This document shows positions 50,131 to 58,815 of a stretch of 64,000 nt of DNA, piece after piece. Location of the stretch: NCBI GenBank assembly GCA_905198155.1, contig CAJKBQ010000006.1, forward strand, positions 32,422-96,421, read 5' to 3'. Origin of the DNA: an uncultured Eubacteriales bacterium (GTDB taxonomy: Bacteria; Bacillota; Clostridia; Oscillospirales; Acutalibacteraceae). How positions within the stretch are numbered: the stretch's first letter is position 1; each line of letters starts with the position of its first letter. Made by a program: the position numbers and the translations under genes. The notes below the pieces were generated by a model. That model was not told where the DNA came from and ran no database searches. It saw only the letters and a list, made by a program, of their open reading frames with translations.

Positions 50131-51756
50131 TTAGTACATCCCTTCCGGAGCAGCCGGAGCCGCAGCCGGAGCCGGTTCTTTGATATCGGCCACGAGCGAT
50201 TCGGTAGTCAGTACCATCGCCGCGACAGACGCCGCATTTTGCAGCGCAGAACGGGTGACCTTCGTCGGATCGACGATGCCCGCCGGGATCATGTCCACAT
50301 ACTCTTCCGTCAGCGCGTTGAAGCCGTAGCCCACTTTGTTGGCGGTGAGAATGTTGTTGATGATGACGGAGCCTTCCAGACCCGCGTTGGCCGCGATCTG
50401 GCGAACCGGCTCTTCCAGCGCTTTCAGCACGATGTGCACGCCGGTCTTTTCGTCGCCTTCCTTAGTGTCGTTCATCAGCTTGCTGACGGCCGGAATCGCG
50501 TTCAGCAGCGCCGTGCCGCCGCCTGCAACGATGCCCTCTTCCACGGCTGCTTTCGTGGCCGCCAGTGCATCTTCCACGCGGAGCTTCTTTTCTTTCATCT
50601 CAATCTCGGTCGCAGCGCCCACTTTGATGACCGCAACGCCGCCGGCGATCTTCGCCAGACGCTCTTGCAGCTTCTCGCGGTCAAAGTCGGACGTGGTGGT
50701 CTCGATCTGCGCACGGATCTGCGCCACACGCGCCTGAATCTCTTCGGAGTTGCCCGAACCGCCGACGATGATGGTGTTTTCTTTGTTGACCTTCACCTGG
50801 CGGGCATGACCCAGCTGCGCCATTGTGGTGTCTTTCAGTTCCAGACCCAGTTCAGCGGAGATCACCTGGCCACCGGTCAGGATGGCGATGTCTTGCAGCA
50901 TTTCTTTTCTGCGATCGCCGAAGCCCGGAGCTTTGACGGCCACGCAGGTGAACGTGCCGCGCAGACGGTTGACCACCAGCGTGGACAGCGCCTCGCCTTC
51001 GATGTCTTCCGCAATAATCAGCAGCTTTTTGCCGCTCTGGACGATCTGTTCCAGCACCGGCAGAATCTCCTGAATGTTGGAGATTTTCTTGTCGGTAATC
51101 AGGATGCTGGCGTCGTCGAGCACGGCTTCCATTTTATCGGTATCCGTGACCATATACGGGGTGATATAGCCGCGGTCAAACTGCATCCCTTCGACCACTT
51201 CGGAGTAGGTTTCCGCCGTTTTGGACTCTTCGACGGTGATGACGCCGTCGGAGGTTACTTTCTCCATCGCTTCCGCGATCAGCTTGCCGACTTCTTCGTT
51301 CGCCGACGAAACGGTCGCGACGCGGGCGATGTCTTCGGTGCCGGCGACTTTCTTGGAATTCTTCACAACCTCGGCCACTGCGGTGTCCACGGCGGTCTGG
51401 ATGCCTTTGCGGACGATCATCGGGTTGGCGCCCGCGGCCACGTTCTTCATCCCTTCGCGGATCAGCGCCTGCGCCAGCAGCGTGGCGGTGGTGGTGCCGT
51501 CGCCCGCGACGTCGTTCGTCTTGGTCGCGACTTCTTTTACCAGCTGCGCGCCCATGTTTTCGAACGCGTCGTCCAGCTCAATTTCTTTCGCGATGGTCAC
51601 GCCGTCGTTCGTGATGAGCGGGGAGCCGAACTTTTTGTCCAGCACCACGTTGCGGCCTTTGGGGCCGAGCGTGATTTTCACGGTGTTTGCCAGCTGATCA
51701 ATACCGGCTTGGAGCGCCTTGCGGGCTTCTTCGCCGTAGATAATTTTCTTTGCCAT
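50131..51756 (-). CDS. groEL: Chaperonin GroEL
   Basis: The 60-kDa chaperonin, 541 residues. It folds proteins with GroES in an ATP-driven cage. AKKIIYGEEARKALQAGIDQLANTVKITLGPKGRNVVLDK opens the equatorial domain; VAGDGTTTATLLAQALIREG, TNDGVTIAKEIEL and GIVAGGGTALLNAIP follow. The C-terminus lacks the GGM repeat and ends with a short Ala/Pro-rich tail, as in many Firmicutes. It lies 32 bp after groES and has the same promoter. Confidence 0.98.
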   Translation of the reverse strand: MAKKIIYGEEARKALQAGIDQLANTVKITLGPKGRNVVLDKKFGSPLITNDGVTIAKEIELDDAFENMGAQLVKEVATKTNDVAGDGTTTATLLAQALIREGMKNVAAGANPMIVRKGIQTAVDTAVAEVVKNSKKVAGTEDIARVATVSSANEEVGKLIAEAMEKVTSDGVITVEESKTAETYSEVVEGMQFDRGYITPYMVTDTDKMEAVLDDASILITDKKISNIQEILPVLEQIVQSGKKLLIIAEDIEGEALSTLVVNRLRGTFTCVAVKAPGFGDRRKEMLQDIAILTGGQVISAELGLELKDTTMAQLGHARQVKVNKENTIIVGGSGNSEEIQARVAQIRAQIETTTSDFDREKLQERLAKIAGGVAVIKVGAATEIEMKEKKLRVEDALAATKAAVEEGIVAGGGTALLNAIPAVSKLMNDTKEGDEKTGVHIVLKALEEPVRQIAANAGLEGSVIINNILTANKVGYGFNALTEEYVDMIPAGIVDPTKVTRSALQNAASVAAMVLTTESLVADIKEPAPAAAPAAPEGMY

Positions 51757-51788
51757 AATGCGTTACCTCCCAATTCAATTGCGTTCCG

Positions 51789-52073
51789 TTATTCCACAAT
51801 CGCCAAAACGTCGCTCTGGCGGAGAATGGTGTAATCCACGCCGTCCAGCTTGACTTCGGTGCCGGAGTACTTGCTTGCGATCACGCGGTCGCCGACTTTC
51901 AAGTACATTTTCACTTCTTTGCCGTCTACCTCGCCGCCGGGGCCGACCGCAACGACCTGTGCGATCTGGGGTTTCTCTTTCGCGGAGCCTGCGAGGACGA
52001 TTCCGCTTTTCGTGGTTTCCTCAGCTTCTTCCATTTTGATAACGACTCGATCTGCCAACGGTTTTACAGTCAT
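51789..52073 (-). CDS. groES: Co-chaperonin GroES
   Basis: The 10-kDa lid of GroEL, 94 residues. MTVKPLADRVVIKMEEAEETTKSGI (mobile loop near the N-terminal third), GPGGEVDGKEVKMYLKVGDRV and YSGTEVKLDGVDY are canonical. AGGAGG lies about 9 nt before the ATG. It is under a CIRCE element. Confidence 0.98.
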   Translation of the reverse strand: MTVKPLADRVVIKMEEAEETTKSGIVLAGSAKEKPQIAQVVAVGPGGEVDGKEVKMYLKVGDRVIASKYSGTEVKLDGVDYTILRQSDVLAIVE

Positions 52074-52126
52074 GATTCATTGCCTCCTGCTATATATTGT
52101 TCCATTGGGTTTACCCGTTTGAACCG

Positions 52127-52153
52127 TTAGCACTCTGTGTTCCTGAGTGCTAG
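52127..52153. promoter_or_regulatory. CIRCE element (HrcA operator) upstream of groES-groEL
   Basis: TTAGCACTC-N9-GAGTGCTAG at 52127-52153, the CIRCE inverted repeat with only the last base changed. It lies just downstream of the groES promoter, where HrcA blocks transcription until heat shock. No hrcA is in the window. Confidence 0.92.
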
Positions 52154-52157
52154 AACT

Positions 52158-52186
52158 ATTTTAACGACATTGGCGCAAAAAATCAA
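52158..52186 (-). promoter_or_regulatory. Promoter of groES-groEL
   Basis: Minus strand: TTGATT, a 17-bp spacer and TAAAAT, immediately upstream of CIRCE. Confidence 0.8.
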
Positions 52187-52330
52187 GTGTTTTTTTGAAA
52201 TATTTTTGGTTTTTACAATTTATTTACAATTGACGCGGGCGGAGGACGGGACGTGGACGATTGTTCCACATATGAAAAAAACAGGGGATGAAAAAACTTT
52301 TGAAAAGAATAAAAATTTTGAAAAAAACGG

Positions 52331-52359
52331 TTGACAAATACGAAATCATGATGTATAAT
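52331..52359 (+). promoter_or_regulatory. Promoter of tRNA-Pro
   Basis: A consensus TTGACA-17-TATAAT (52331-52336 and 52354-52359). The AT-rich stretch 52187-52330 between the groES promoter and this one holds nothing else recognisable. Confidence 0.9.
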
Positions 52360-52399
52360 ATAACACGTTCGCTGAACAACACCGGCGAACGGCAAATAT

Positions 52400-52476
52400 C
52401 GAGGCGTGGCTCAGTTTGGTAGAGCGCTGCGTTCGGGACGCAGAGGTCGCGTGTTCGAATCCCGTCGCCTCGACCA
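52400..52476 (+). tRNA. tRNA-Pro (CGG)
   Basis: Acceptor stem CGAGGCG/CGCCTCG, discriminator A and encoded CCA (52474-52476). The anticodon loop TTCGGGA reads CGG, a proline anticodon for CCG. D-loop and T-loop (TTCGAAT) are normal. Confidence 0.95.
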
Positions 52477-52478
52477 CC

Positions 52479-52517
52479 ATCCACCGCAATTCAGTTCGAA
52501 TTGCGGTGGATTTCTTC
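52479..52517 (+). terminator. Terminator of tRNA-Pro
   Basis: A 14-bp perfect stem (52479-52492 with 52498-52511) followed by a T-rich tail. Confidence 0.9.
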
Positions 52518-52593
52518 TATTCATCCAGATCAGGATGTGTCGGCTTGCCGAAACAAATCGGGCCGAATCCAACGAATTTGAGGGGGAGAACGT

Positions 52594-52974
52594 ATGAACC
52601 GCGCACTTGGGATTGCCAGATGCGGGCTGGCGTGCTGCCTTTGCACGGAGAATGTGCATTGCAGCGGGTGCAATTCCGGCGAATGCCCGGACAGGGATTG
52701 GTGCGAGAACCGCAAATGCTCCATGGAGCGCCATTACGCGCATTGTTCCGACTGCACGTCTGTTTGCAGAAAGGGGCTGCTGGCCAAAATCAAACCATAT
52801 GGGTTTACGCTGTTTGTCCAAAGATACGGCGAGGCGACGCTTTTGGACTGCCTGGAACGGAACGAGAAAGTCGGGATTATCTACCACCGAACGGGCCTCA
52901 ACGGCGACTACGATGACTTTGACGACGTGGAGCAGCTGATTGATTTTATCCGGACCGGGGAAAGGCCGACGTAA
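52594..52974 (+). CDS. DUF3795 cysteine-rich protein
   Basis: A 126-residue protein of the DUF3795 family with twelve cysteines in the first 60 residues (ARCGLACCLC, CSGCNSGEC, CENRKC, CSDCTSVC), probably binding zinc or an iron-sulfur cluster. The C-terminal half is helical and acidic. GAGGGGGAG precedes the ATG. It lies between tRNA-Pro and a TetR gene with no obvious partner. Function is unknown. Confidence 0.85.
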   Translation: MNRALGIARCGLACCLCTENVHCSGCNSGECPDRDWCENRKCSMERHYAHCSDCTSVCRKGLLAKIKPYGFTLFVQRYGEATLLDCLERNEKVGIIYHRTGLNGDYDDFDDVEQLIDFIRTGERPT

Positions 52975-52999
52975 TAGGTCGATGCATCCCGACGGAGCG

Positions 53000-53029
53000 G
53001 AAAGCCGTTTGCAGCGGCTTTCTTTTTTT
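53000..53029 (+). terminator. Terminator of the DUF3795 gene
   Basis: An 8-bp stem GAAAGCCG/CGGCTTTC (53000-53007 with 53015-53022) and TTTTTTT. Confidence 0.88.
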
Positions 53030-53149
53030 GCCCGGCGCAAGCAGGACGCGCCGGACGGGGTGCAGAAACGGATTTGTGGAAAATGCCGGAAGTTTTCGGG
53101 TATACAGCCGATAAAATCGATAACGTACTGAAAAAACTGCAAAAAATGC

Positions 53150-53178
53150 TTGCATTTATCCAGCAAATGCGGTATAAT
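53150..53178 (+). promoter_or_regulatory. Promoter of the TetR gene
   Basis: TTGCAT (53150-53155), a 17-bp spacer and TATAAT (53173-53178). Confidence 0.75.
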
Positions 53179-53225
53179 TAAACCAATTCAGATGAATAAC
53201 CAACCAGATAAGGATGTGTGATATT

Positions 53226-53927
53226 ATGGCACTCAGAAAAGGCAGTATTGCCGTCAAAAATCGGATTCTGACCGTGTGTGTCCGGCTGTTTTTGGAGCAG
53301 GGCTATCGCCAGACCTCTGTGAACCAGATTGTGGACGAGGCCGGGGTATCGGTCAGCAGTTTCCAGAATATTTTCCACTCCAAAGACGGGGTGCTGATTG
53401 ACCTGGTGCGCACGATGTTTGACGAGCAGTTCCGCACGGCGCGCCAGCTGGCCGATACGTCGATGCCGCCTGTGATGGTGTATGCGGTGGAAACGGCGAT
53501 TCAGATCGTTTTGACGGAAGAGAACGACCGGCTGCGGGACATTTACATCGAGGCGTATACGCTGCCGGAAACGGTCGAATACATTCACCAGCACACCGCA
53601 AGGGAGCTGTACCGGATATTCGGGTCGTACCTGCCAACGTACGCCGAAAGCGATTTTTACGAGATGGAGATTGGAACGGCAGGGCTGATGCGCAGCTACA
53701 TGGCGCAGCCGTGCAGCATTCATTTCCCGCTGCGCAAAAAGATCGAGCGGTTTTTGACGCTGTCGATGCGGGCGTATTGCGTGCCGGAAGCGGAGCAGGC
53801 GCAGGTGCTGGAATACGTCCGGCAGGCGGATTTGCTCACGGCGGCCAACGACGTGATGCAGCAGCTGTTTACGGCGCTGGAAACGAAGTTTTCGTTCAAA
53901 CTGTCCGAAAAACCGTCGCTGGTCTGA
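53226..53927 (+). CDS. TetR/AcrR family regulator
   Basis: A 233-residue transcription factor. The N-terminal HTH has RILTVCVRLFLEQGYRQTSVNQIVDEAGVSVSSFQNIF, and the rest is an all-helical ligand domain. AAGGA precedes the ATG at 53226 by 11 nt; an ATG at 53214 overlaps that site. It is alone, with its own promoter and a terminator; the targets are not apparent, as neither neighbour is an exporter. Confidence 0.88.
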   Translation: MALRKGSIAVKNRILTVCVRLFLEQGYRQTSVNQIVDEAGVSVSSFQNIFHSKDGVLIDLVRTMFDEQFRTARQLADTSMPPVMVYAVETAIQIVLTEENDRLRDIYIEAYTLPETVEYIHQHTARELYRIFGSYLPTYAESDFYEMEIGTAGLMRSYMAQPCSIHFPLRKKIERFLTLSMRAYCVPEAEQAQVLEYVRQADLLTAANDVMQQLFTALETKFSFKLSEKPSLV

Positions 53928-53954
53928 CCGGCCGGTGTCCCATAGAAAATCAGA

Positions 53955-53990
53955 TGCCGCAGCAGAACACATCTGCTGCGGCACTTTGCA
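53955..53990 (+). terminator. Terminator of the TetR gene
   Basis: A 12-bp stem TGCCGCAGCAGA/TCTGCTGCGGCA (53955-53966 with 53972-53983), with a weak T tail. It also ends the convergent typA unit. Confidence 0.75.
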
Positions 53991-54000
53991 TACCGGAAAA

Positions 54001-55821
54001 TTATTTGTTTTTGGCGGCCTGCTTCATCCGCTGCTCGTGCGACAAGATCATTTTGCGCAGACGGAAGGTTTTCGGCGTGACTTCGACCAGTTCGTCGTCC
54101 GCGATGAATTCGAGCGCCTGTTCCAGCGACATATAGGACGGCGGCGTGAGTTTGAGCGCATCGTCCGACCCGGCGGCACGCATATTGGACACGTGCTTTT
54201 TCTTGCAGACGTTGACGGTGATGTCGTCGCTTTTGGGGCTGACGCCGACGATCATACCTTCGTACACCGGGACGCCCGGCCCGACAAACATCCGGCCGCG
54301 ATCCTGCGCGTTAAACAGGCCGTAGCCCGTGGTTTCGCCGGTTTCAAACGAGATCAGGGAACCGGTCGAGCGCGTGGGAATATCGCCTTTGTACGGCTCG
54401 TAGGAGTCAAATACATGGTTCATGATGCCGTTGCCGTTGGTGTCGGTCAGGAACTCGGTGCGGTAGCCCATCAGGCCGCGCGCCGGGATTTTGAATTCCA
54501 GGTGCGTCATCCCGGTGTCGCGGGTGCCCATGTTGACCAGCTCCGCTTTGCGGCCGCCCAGTTTTTCCATGATGGCGCCGACGTAGGTTTCCGGGACTTC
54601 GATCATCAGCAGCTCAATCGGTTCCAGCAGCTTGCCGTTTTCTTCCTTCATGATGACCTTGGGGCGCGAGACCTGGAACTCGAAGTTTTCGCGGCGCATC
54701 GTTTCGATCAGGATCGACAGATGCAGCTCGCCGCGGCCGCTGACTTTGAACGTGTCGGCCGAGTCGGTTTCCTCCACGCGCATGGCCACGTTGGTCTGCA
54801 CTTCCTTAAACAGCCGGTCGCGGATGTTGCGGGAGGTGACGTATTTGCCGTCTTTGCCGGCGAAGGGGGAGTTGTTGACCATGAACATCATGGACACGGT
54901 CGGCTCGTCGATCTTGACGAACGGCAGCGGCTCGATGCAGTCGGGCGCGCAGACGGTTTCGCCGATGTTCAGGTTGGTCAGACCGGCGACAGCGATGATG
55001 TCGCCCAGCTGGGCGTGATCGGTTTCGACGCGGTGCAGCCCTTCAAACTGATAGAGGCGCGTGATGCGCACGTTTTCGGTGGTGCCGTCGCGGTGGCAGA
55101 GAACGGCCGGGTCGTTGTAGTGCACCTCGCCGCGCTCCACGCGCCCGATTCCGATTCGGCCGACGTATTCATCGGCGTCGATGTTGGAAAAGAGCAGCTG
55201 CATCGGACCGTTCAGGTCGCCGTGCGGCGCGGGGACTTCGTTGAGGATGGTGTCAAACAGCGGGGTCATGTCGGTGCCGCGGACGTTCGGGTCCAGCGAC
55301 GCATAGCCGTCGCGGCCGGAGGCATACACCACCGGGAAATCCAGCTGTTCTTCGTCGGCGCCCAGTTCGATGAACAGGTCCAGCACTTCATCGACCACTT
55401 CGGCCGGACGTGCGCCCGGGCGGTCGATCTTGTTGACGACGACGACCGGCTTTTTGCCGAGACCCAGCGCTTTTTTCAGCACAAACCGCGTTTGCGGCAT
55501 ACAGCCTTCAAACGCATCCACCAGCAGCAGCACGCCGTCCACCATCATCAGGATGCGCTCCACTTCGCCGCCGAAATCGGCGTGGCCGGGGGTGTCCACG
55601 ATATTGATCTTGGTATCTTTGTACATCACGGCGGTGTTTTTGGACAGGATGGTGATGCCGCGCTCGCGTTCCAGCGCGTTGGAGTCCATCACACGCTCGG
55701 CGACGGCTTCGTTGGCGCGGAAGATGCCGCTTTGACGAAGCAGCTGATCGACCAGCGTGGTTTTGCCGTGATCCACATGTGCGATGATTGCAACGTTGCG
55801 TAGATTATTTCGAATATCCAT
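54001..55821 (-). CDS. typA: Translational GTPase TypA/BipA
   Basis: A ribosome-binding GTPase of 606 residues implicated in 50S assembly and stress adaptation. It has G1 AHVDHGKTTLVDQLL, G2 ERGITILSKNTA, G3 DTPGHADFGGEVER and G4 NKIDRPGARP, with EF-G-like domains III and V and the TypA-specific C-terminal domain. AAGGGA precedes the start. It is an isolated unit with its own promoter. Confidence 0.97.
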   Translation of the reverse strand: MDIRNNLRNVAIIAHVDHGKTTLVDQLLRQSGIFRANEAVAERVMDSNALERERGITILSKNTAVMYKDTKINIVDTPGHADFGGEVERILMMVDGVLLLVDAFEGCMPQTRFVLKKALGLGKKPVVVVNKIDRPGARPAEVVDEVLDLFIELGADEEQLDFPVVYASGRDGYASLDPNVRGTDMTPLFDTILNEVPAPHGDLNGPMQLLFSNIDADEYVGRIGIGRVERGEVHYNDPAVLCHRDGTTENVRITRLYQFEGLHRVETDHAQLGDIIAVAGLTNLNIGETVCAPDCIEPLPFVKIDEPTVSMMFMVNNSPFAGKDGKYVTSRNIRDRLFKEVQTNVAMRVEETDSADTFKVSGRGELHLSILIETMRRENFEFQVSRPKVIMKEENGKLLEPIELLMIEVPETYVGAIMEKLGGRKAELVNMGTRDTGMTHLEFKIPARGLMGYRTEFLTDTNGNGIMNHVFDSYEPYKGDIPTRSTGSLISFETGETTGYGLFNAQDRGRMFVGPGVPVYEGMIVGVSPKSDDITVNVCKKKHVSNMRAAGSDDALKLTPPSYMSLEQALEFIADDELVEVTPKTFRLRKMILSHEQRMKQAAKNK

Positions 55822-55868
55822 ACGTTTGATCTTCCCTTGTAATAGAATAAAAGGCCGTTAACTTATTT

Positions 55869-55897
55869 ATTATAGCACGAAATCGCGAAAAACGCAA
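55869..55897 (-). promoter_or_regulatory. Promoter of typA
   Basis: Minus strand: TTGCGT, a 17-bp spacer and TATAAT. Confidence 0.7.
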
Positions 55898-55985
55898 AAA
55901 AATCCGCACATTTTTTTCAAAGTTCATAGAGAACTTTGCCGAAACCTGCGCGAATTTTTTAGCGAGAAATCATAAAACGTGTCGA

Positions 55986-56492
55986 TCACACCGAAGCCGG
56001 CGCCCATGCCGGCCGCGCGGCGGGCAGATTCATCGACAAACATACGGCGATGCCGACTGCGGTGGGAGCGTTTTGCCCGTCCGGGATTGTCAGCGTGAAC
56101 GCGGTGCGGCCGACAGATTTGCTTTGGAGCTGCTGCGTGTACAGGATTTGCCCGTCGGATCGGCGAACGGTATATTCCCCCGTCATCGGCCGCCCCAGCA
56201 CCGTACACGGTGCGCCGTCCACCCGCAGTGTGCGGACGCTGCCGTCCAGCATCATCCGCAGCTGCGCGCGCCGCTGACCGCCGACCTGAACGGTAAACAT
56301 CCGGATATGCGGCAGCAGCATGGGGGAAATGTAAATTTCGGCTTCACGATCGTTGAGTGTGCCGGTGATTTGGAATCCGTCGCCGAACAGGCCGCTGAGC
56401 GTCTGCGCAGTGCAGCAGAGCGCGCCGGATTCATCGTAAACCGAAAACAGCGTCGTTCCGGCGGCGACGCACCGCATCAAATACAGCGTCAA
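55986..56492 (-). CDS. LURP-one/tubby-like family protein
   Basis: A 168-residue protein if it starts at the TTG 56492, which has AAAGGAG 8 nt upstream; an in-frame ATG lies at 56477. The tubby C-terminal-like fold is suggested by the repeated strand pattern (GTTLFSVYDESGALCC; EAEIYISPMLLPHIRMFTVQVGGQ; TGEYTVRRSDGQILYTQQ), as in LURP-one-related or scramblase-like proteins. The stretch upstream in this frame overlaps rlmA and is not translated. Function is unknown. It is the last gene of the minus-strand operon. Confidence 0.65.
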   Translation of the reverse strand: MTLYLMRCVAAGTTLFSVYDESGALCCTAQTLSGLFGDGFQITGTLNDREAEIYISPMLLPHIRMFTVQVGGQRRAQLRMMLDGSVRTLRVDGAPCTVLGRPMTGEYTVRRSDGQILYTQQLQSKSVGRTAFTLTIPDGQNAPTAVGIAVCLSMNLPAARPAWAPASV

Positions 56493-56506
56493 GCAAAGGA
56501 CTCCTT

Positions 56507-57331
56507 TCACACGCGTTTTTGCAGCACCTGAATGACGAAGTCGAACGGGGTGTCCAGCGACGGCAGCGCGCGCAGCCGCGCCATTGCGGCGGGGTCGGTG
56601 CGGTAGGCGTACGGCGTCATGGCCAGCAGATCGGCGGCCTGCGCGGCCGTCAGGTGCAGCGTGCCGGACACGCGCAGCCGGTCGCGCTCGACCAGGCGGT
56701 CGGTGGACACGCCCTGCTCGTCGTTTTCGTACGGATGATCGTACAGGGCAGATTTCAGCCCGAACAGGTGGCGATTGCCGGGCAGGACGTGCAGCAGCAC
56801 GCCGCCGGGCTTCAAAATCCGGTCGAATTCCGCGCCGCAGAACGGCGCAAAGCACAGCAGCGCCAAATCAACCGATTCCGGCGCAACGGGGATCCGGAAC
56901 ACGCTGGCGACGGCATACGCTGTGGGGTCGGTGCGCGACGACGCCAATTTGACGCCGCTGCGCGAAATGTCGAACGCGGCCATCTGCGGTGCTTTTCCGG
57001 CGGCTTCCAGCGATTGGCGCAGTCCGTGCGTGTAATATCCTTCGCCGCAGCAGCAGTCCAGCACGGCGGCACCGTTCGGTGCGTGCGCCGCCGCCCATGT
57101 GCCGAGCTGCGCGGCCAGCGGTGCGTAAAATCCGCCGCTCAGGAAGCGGTGCCGGGCGCGCAGACAGTCGGGATCGTCGCCCGGCTCGCGGCTGTTTTTT
57201 TGGTTGGGCAGCAGCAGGTTGACATAGCCTTTGGCGGCGCGGTCGAAGCAATGCCCTGCCGGGCAGCGGTATGCATGCGGCTCCGCAGTCAGCGGCGCGC
57301 CGCACACGGGGCAGCAGAATCCGAATGCCAT
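56507..57331 (-). CDS. rlmA: 23S rRNA guanine-N1 methyltransferase RlmA-like
   Basis: A 274-residue methyltransferase. A zinc-binding start with CCPVCGAPL and RCPAGHCFDRAAKGYVNLL is the RlmA signature; the SAM motif VLDCCCGEGYYTHGL follows. It methylates a guanine N1 in 23S rRNA helix 35. AAAGGAGG before the ATG at 57331 decides the start; an upstream extension to 57403 lacks a ribosome-binding site. It follows the RlmI-like gene by 17 bp. Confidence 0.9.
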   Translation of the reverse strand: MAFGFCCPVCGAPLTAEPHAYRCPAGHCFDRAAKGYVNLLLPNQKNSREPGDDPDCLRARHRFLSGGFYAPLAAQLGTWAAAHAPNGAAVLDCCCGEGYYTHGLRQSLEAAGKAPQMAAFDISRSGVKLASSRTDPTAYAVASVFRIPVAPESVDLALLCFAPFCGAEFDRILKPGGVLLHVLPGNRHLFGLKSALYDHPYENDEQGVSTDRLVERDRLRVSGTLHLTAAQAADLLAMTPYAYRTDPAAMARLRALPSLDTPFDFVIQVLQKRV

Positions 57332-57348
57332 ACACAGCCTCCTTTGGG

Positions 57349-58578
57349 TTACACAATCTGGAACAGATAGAATTTCAGGTAATCCGTTTCCGGGACGTTC
57401 CACAGGATGGGATGGTCGGGTGCTTGCTGGCGGGCTTCGATCTGCCGCAGCGCGACCCCGGCGTCGGCCGCCGCGCGGCGCAGCATATCGCGGAACAGTT
57501 CGTCCGTCGCGAAGTGTGAGCAGGAACAGGTGGCCAGGTACCCGCCGCGCGGCAGCAGCCGCATGGCGCGCAGGTTGATTTCTTTGTACCCGCGCATGGC
57601 ATTGTGAACGGTTTGGCGCGATTTGGTGAACGCCGGCGGATCGAGGATAATCAGGTCGTACTGCCCGCGCGGCTGCTTTTCCAGCTCCGGCAGCAGGTCG
57701 AACACGTTGGCGGTCTGGAAGCGGATGCGGTCTTCCAGGTGATTGAGCCGGGCGTTGCCTGCGGCCAGCGCGACGGCGTCCTCCGACACATCCACCGCGT
57801 GGACGGATGCCGCGCCGCCCATTGCGGCGTTCAGCGCGAACGATCCGGTGTGCGTGAAGCAGTCCAGCACGCGGTGGTCTTTCGCCAGCTGCGCGACGGC
57901 GCGTCGGTTGTATTTCTGATCGAGGAAAAAGCCGGTTTTCTGCCCGTTTTCAAAATCAACGCGGTAGCGGAGCCCGTTTTCGACGATTTCGGTGACGGTG
58001 CTGTCCGGAACCGGCTCGTCGCCGAGCGGGAAGAAGCCTTTGGATTCCGGCAGTCCTTCGTGCGCGCGGATGGCGACGTCGTTGCGCTCATAAATGGCAC
58101 GGATGGACTGACCGTCCGCGCGCAGCACGTCTGCCAGCAGCGGGAACAGCATGGATTTGCGCTGGTCGATGCCGAGCGACAGCGTCTGCGTGACCAGAAT
58201 ATCGCCGAACCGATCGACTGTGAGGCCGGGGAACTGGTCGGCTTCGCCGAAAATCACGCGGCACGCGCTGAGGTCGTCCGCACCCATCACGGTTTTGCGG
58301 TACGCCCAGGCGTATTGGAACCGGCGGCGGAAGAACGCGGCGTCGAATGCGTCGTTCGCATTGCGGGAAATCAGGCGGATGCGGATTTTGGAGTGGCGGT
58401 TGAAAAAGCCGGTGCCCAGGTATTTGCCGCCGACGGTGACAGCGTCTACCAGATCGCCGTCCTGCGCGACAACCGGTTCCTGCACTTCGGAATCGTAAAT
58501 CCACGGATGCCCGCCCAGCACGGCGGCTTCGGCCTTTTTGCTGACGGCGGCAACCGGAAATTGACGTTGTTTGATCAT
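57349..58578 (-). CDS. RlmI/RlmK-like 23S rRNA methyltransferase with PUA domain
   Basis: A 409-residue SAM methyltransferase. An N-terminal PUA domain (AVLGGHPWIYDSEV; GKYLGTGFFN) and a catalytic domain with VLDCFTHTGSFALNAAM, AVDVSEDAVALAAGNA and LDPPAFTKSRQ; a GQKTGFFLDQKYNR motif is typical of the RlmI cytosine-C5 methyltransferases. GGGAGG lies 9 nt before the start at 58578. It heads the three-gene operon with rlmA and the LURP-like gene. Confidence 0.93.
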   Translation of the reverse strand: MIKQRQFPVAAVSKKAEAAVLGGHPWIYDSEVQEPVVAQDGDLVDAVTVGGKYLGTGFFNRHSKIRIRLISRNANDAFDAAFFRRRFQYAWAYRKTVMGADDLSACRVIFGEADQFPGLTVDRFGDILVTQTLSLGIDQRKSMLFPLLADVLRADGQSIRAIYERNDVAIRAHEGLPESKGFFPLGDEPVPDSTVTEIVENGLRYRVDFENGQKTGFFLDQKYNRRAVAQLAKDHRVLDCFTHTGSFALNAAMGGAASVHAVDVSEDAVALAAGNARLNHLEDRIRFQTANVFDLLPELEKQPRGQYDLIILDPPAFTKSRQTVHNAMRGYKEINLRAMRLLPRGGYLATCSCSHFATDELFRDMLRRAAADAGVALRQIEARQQAPDHPILWNVPETDYLKFYLFQIV

Positions 58579-58613
58579 ACGGAATGAACCTCCCATGTGG
58601 ACTCGTTTCTCTT

Positions 58614-58642
58614 ATTTTACAATGTTTTGGGCCGCAGCGCAA
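58614..58642 (-). promoter_or_regulatory. Promoter of the RlmI-like/rlmA operon
   Basis: Minus strand: TTGCGC, a 17-bp spacer and TAAAAT. It is divergent from the murT promoter. Confidence 0.65.
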
Positions 58643-58691
58643 GAGGCGGGACAAAAAATAAGGGAAAAAAACAAAAAAAGTCGCAAATCGT

Positions 58692-58720
58692 TTGACAAGC
58701 GGCGCGCTTTGAATTACAAT
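58692..58720 (+). promoter_or_regulatory. Promoter of murT-gatD-like genes
   Basis: TTGACA (58692-58697), a 17-bp spacer and TACAAT (58715-58720). Confidence 0.8.
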
Positions 58721-58815
58721 ATTAAAGTAAAAGGCAGAAACTGCATAACGACACGGTCCGATACCCAGAATTTCGGCAGAAGGATCGGGGAATATACGGA
58801 AAGGATCAGACGAAC

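Noticed and set aside
53935..55803. 622-aa plus-strand open frame
   Set aside because: It is the antisense of typA, which is a clear gene on the minus strand.
56493..56855. N-terminal 120 codons of the long frame upstream of the LURP-like gene
   Set aside because: They overlap rlmA in another frame and are Arg-rich noise. The ribosome-binding site points to a start at 56492.
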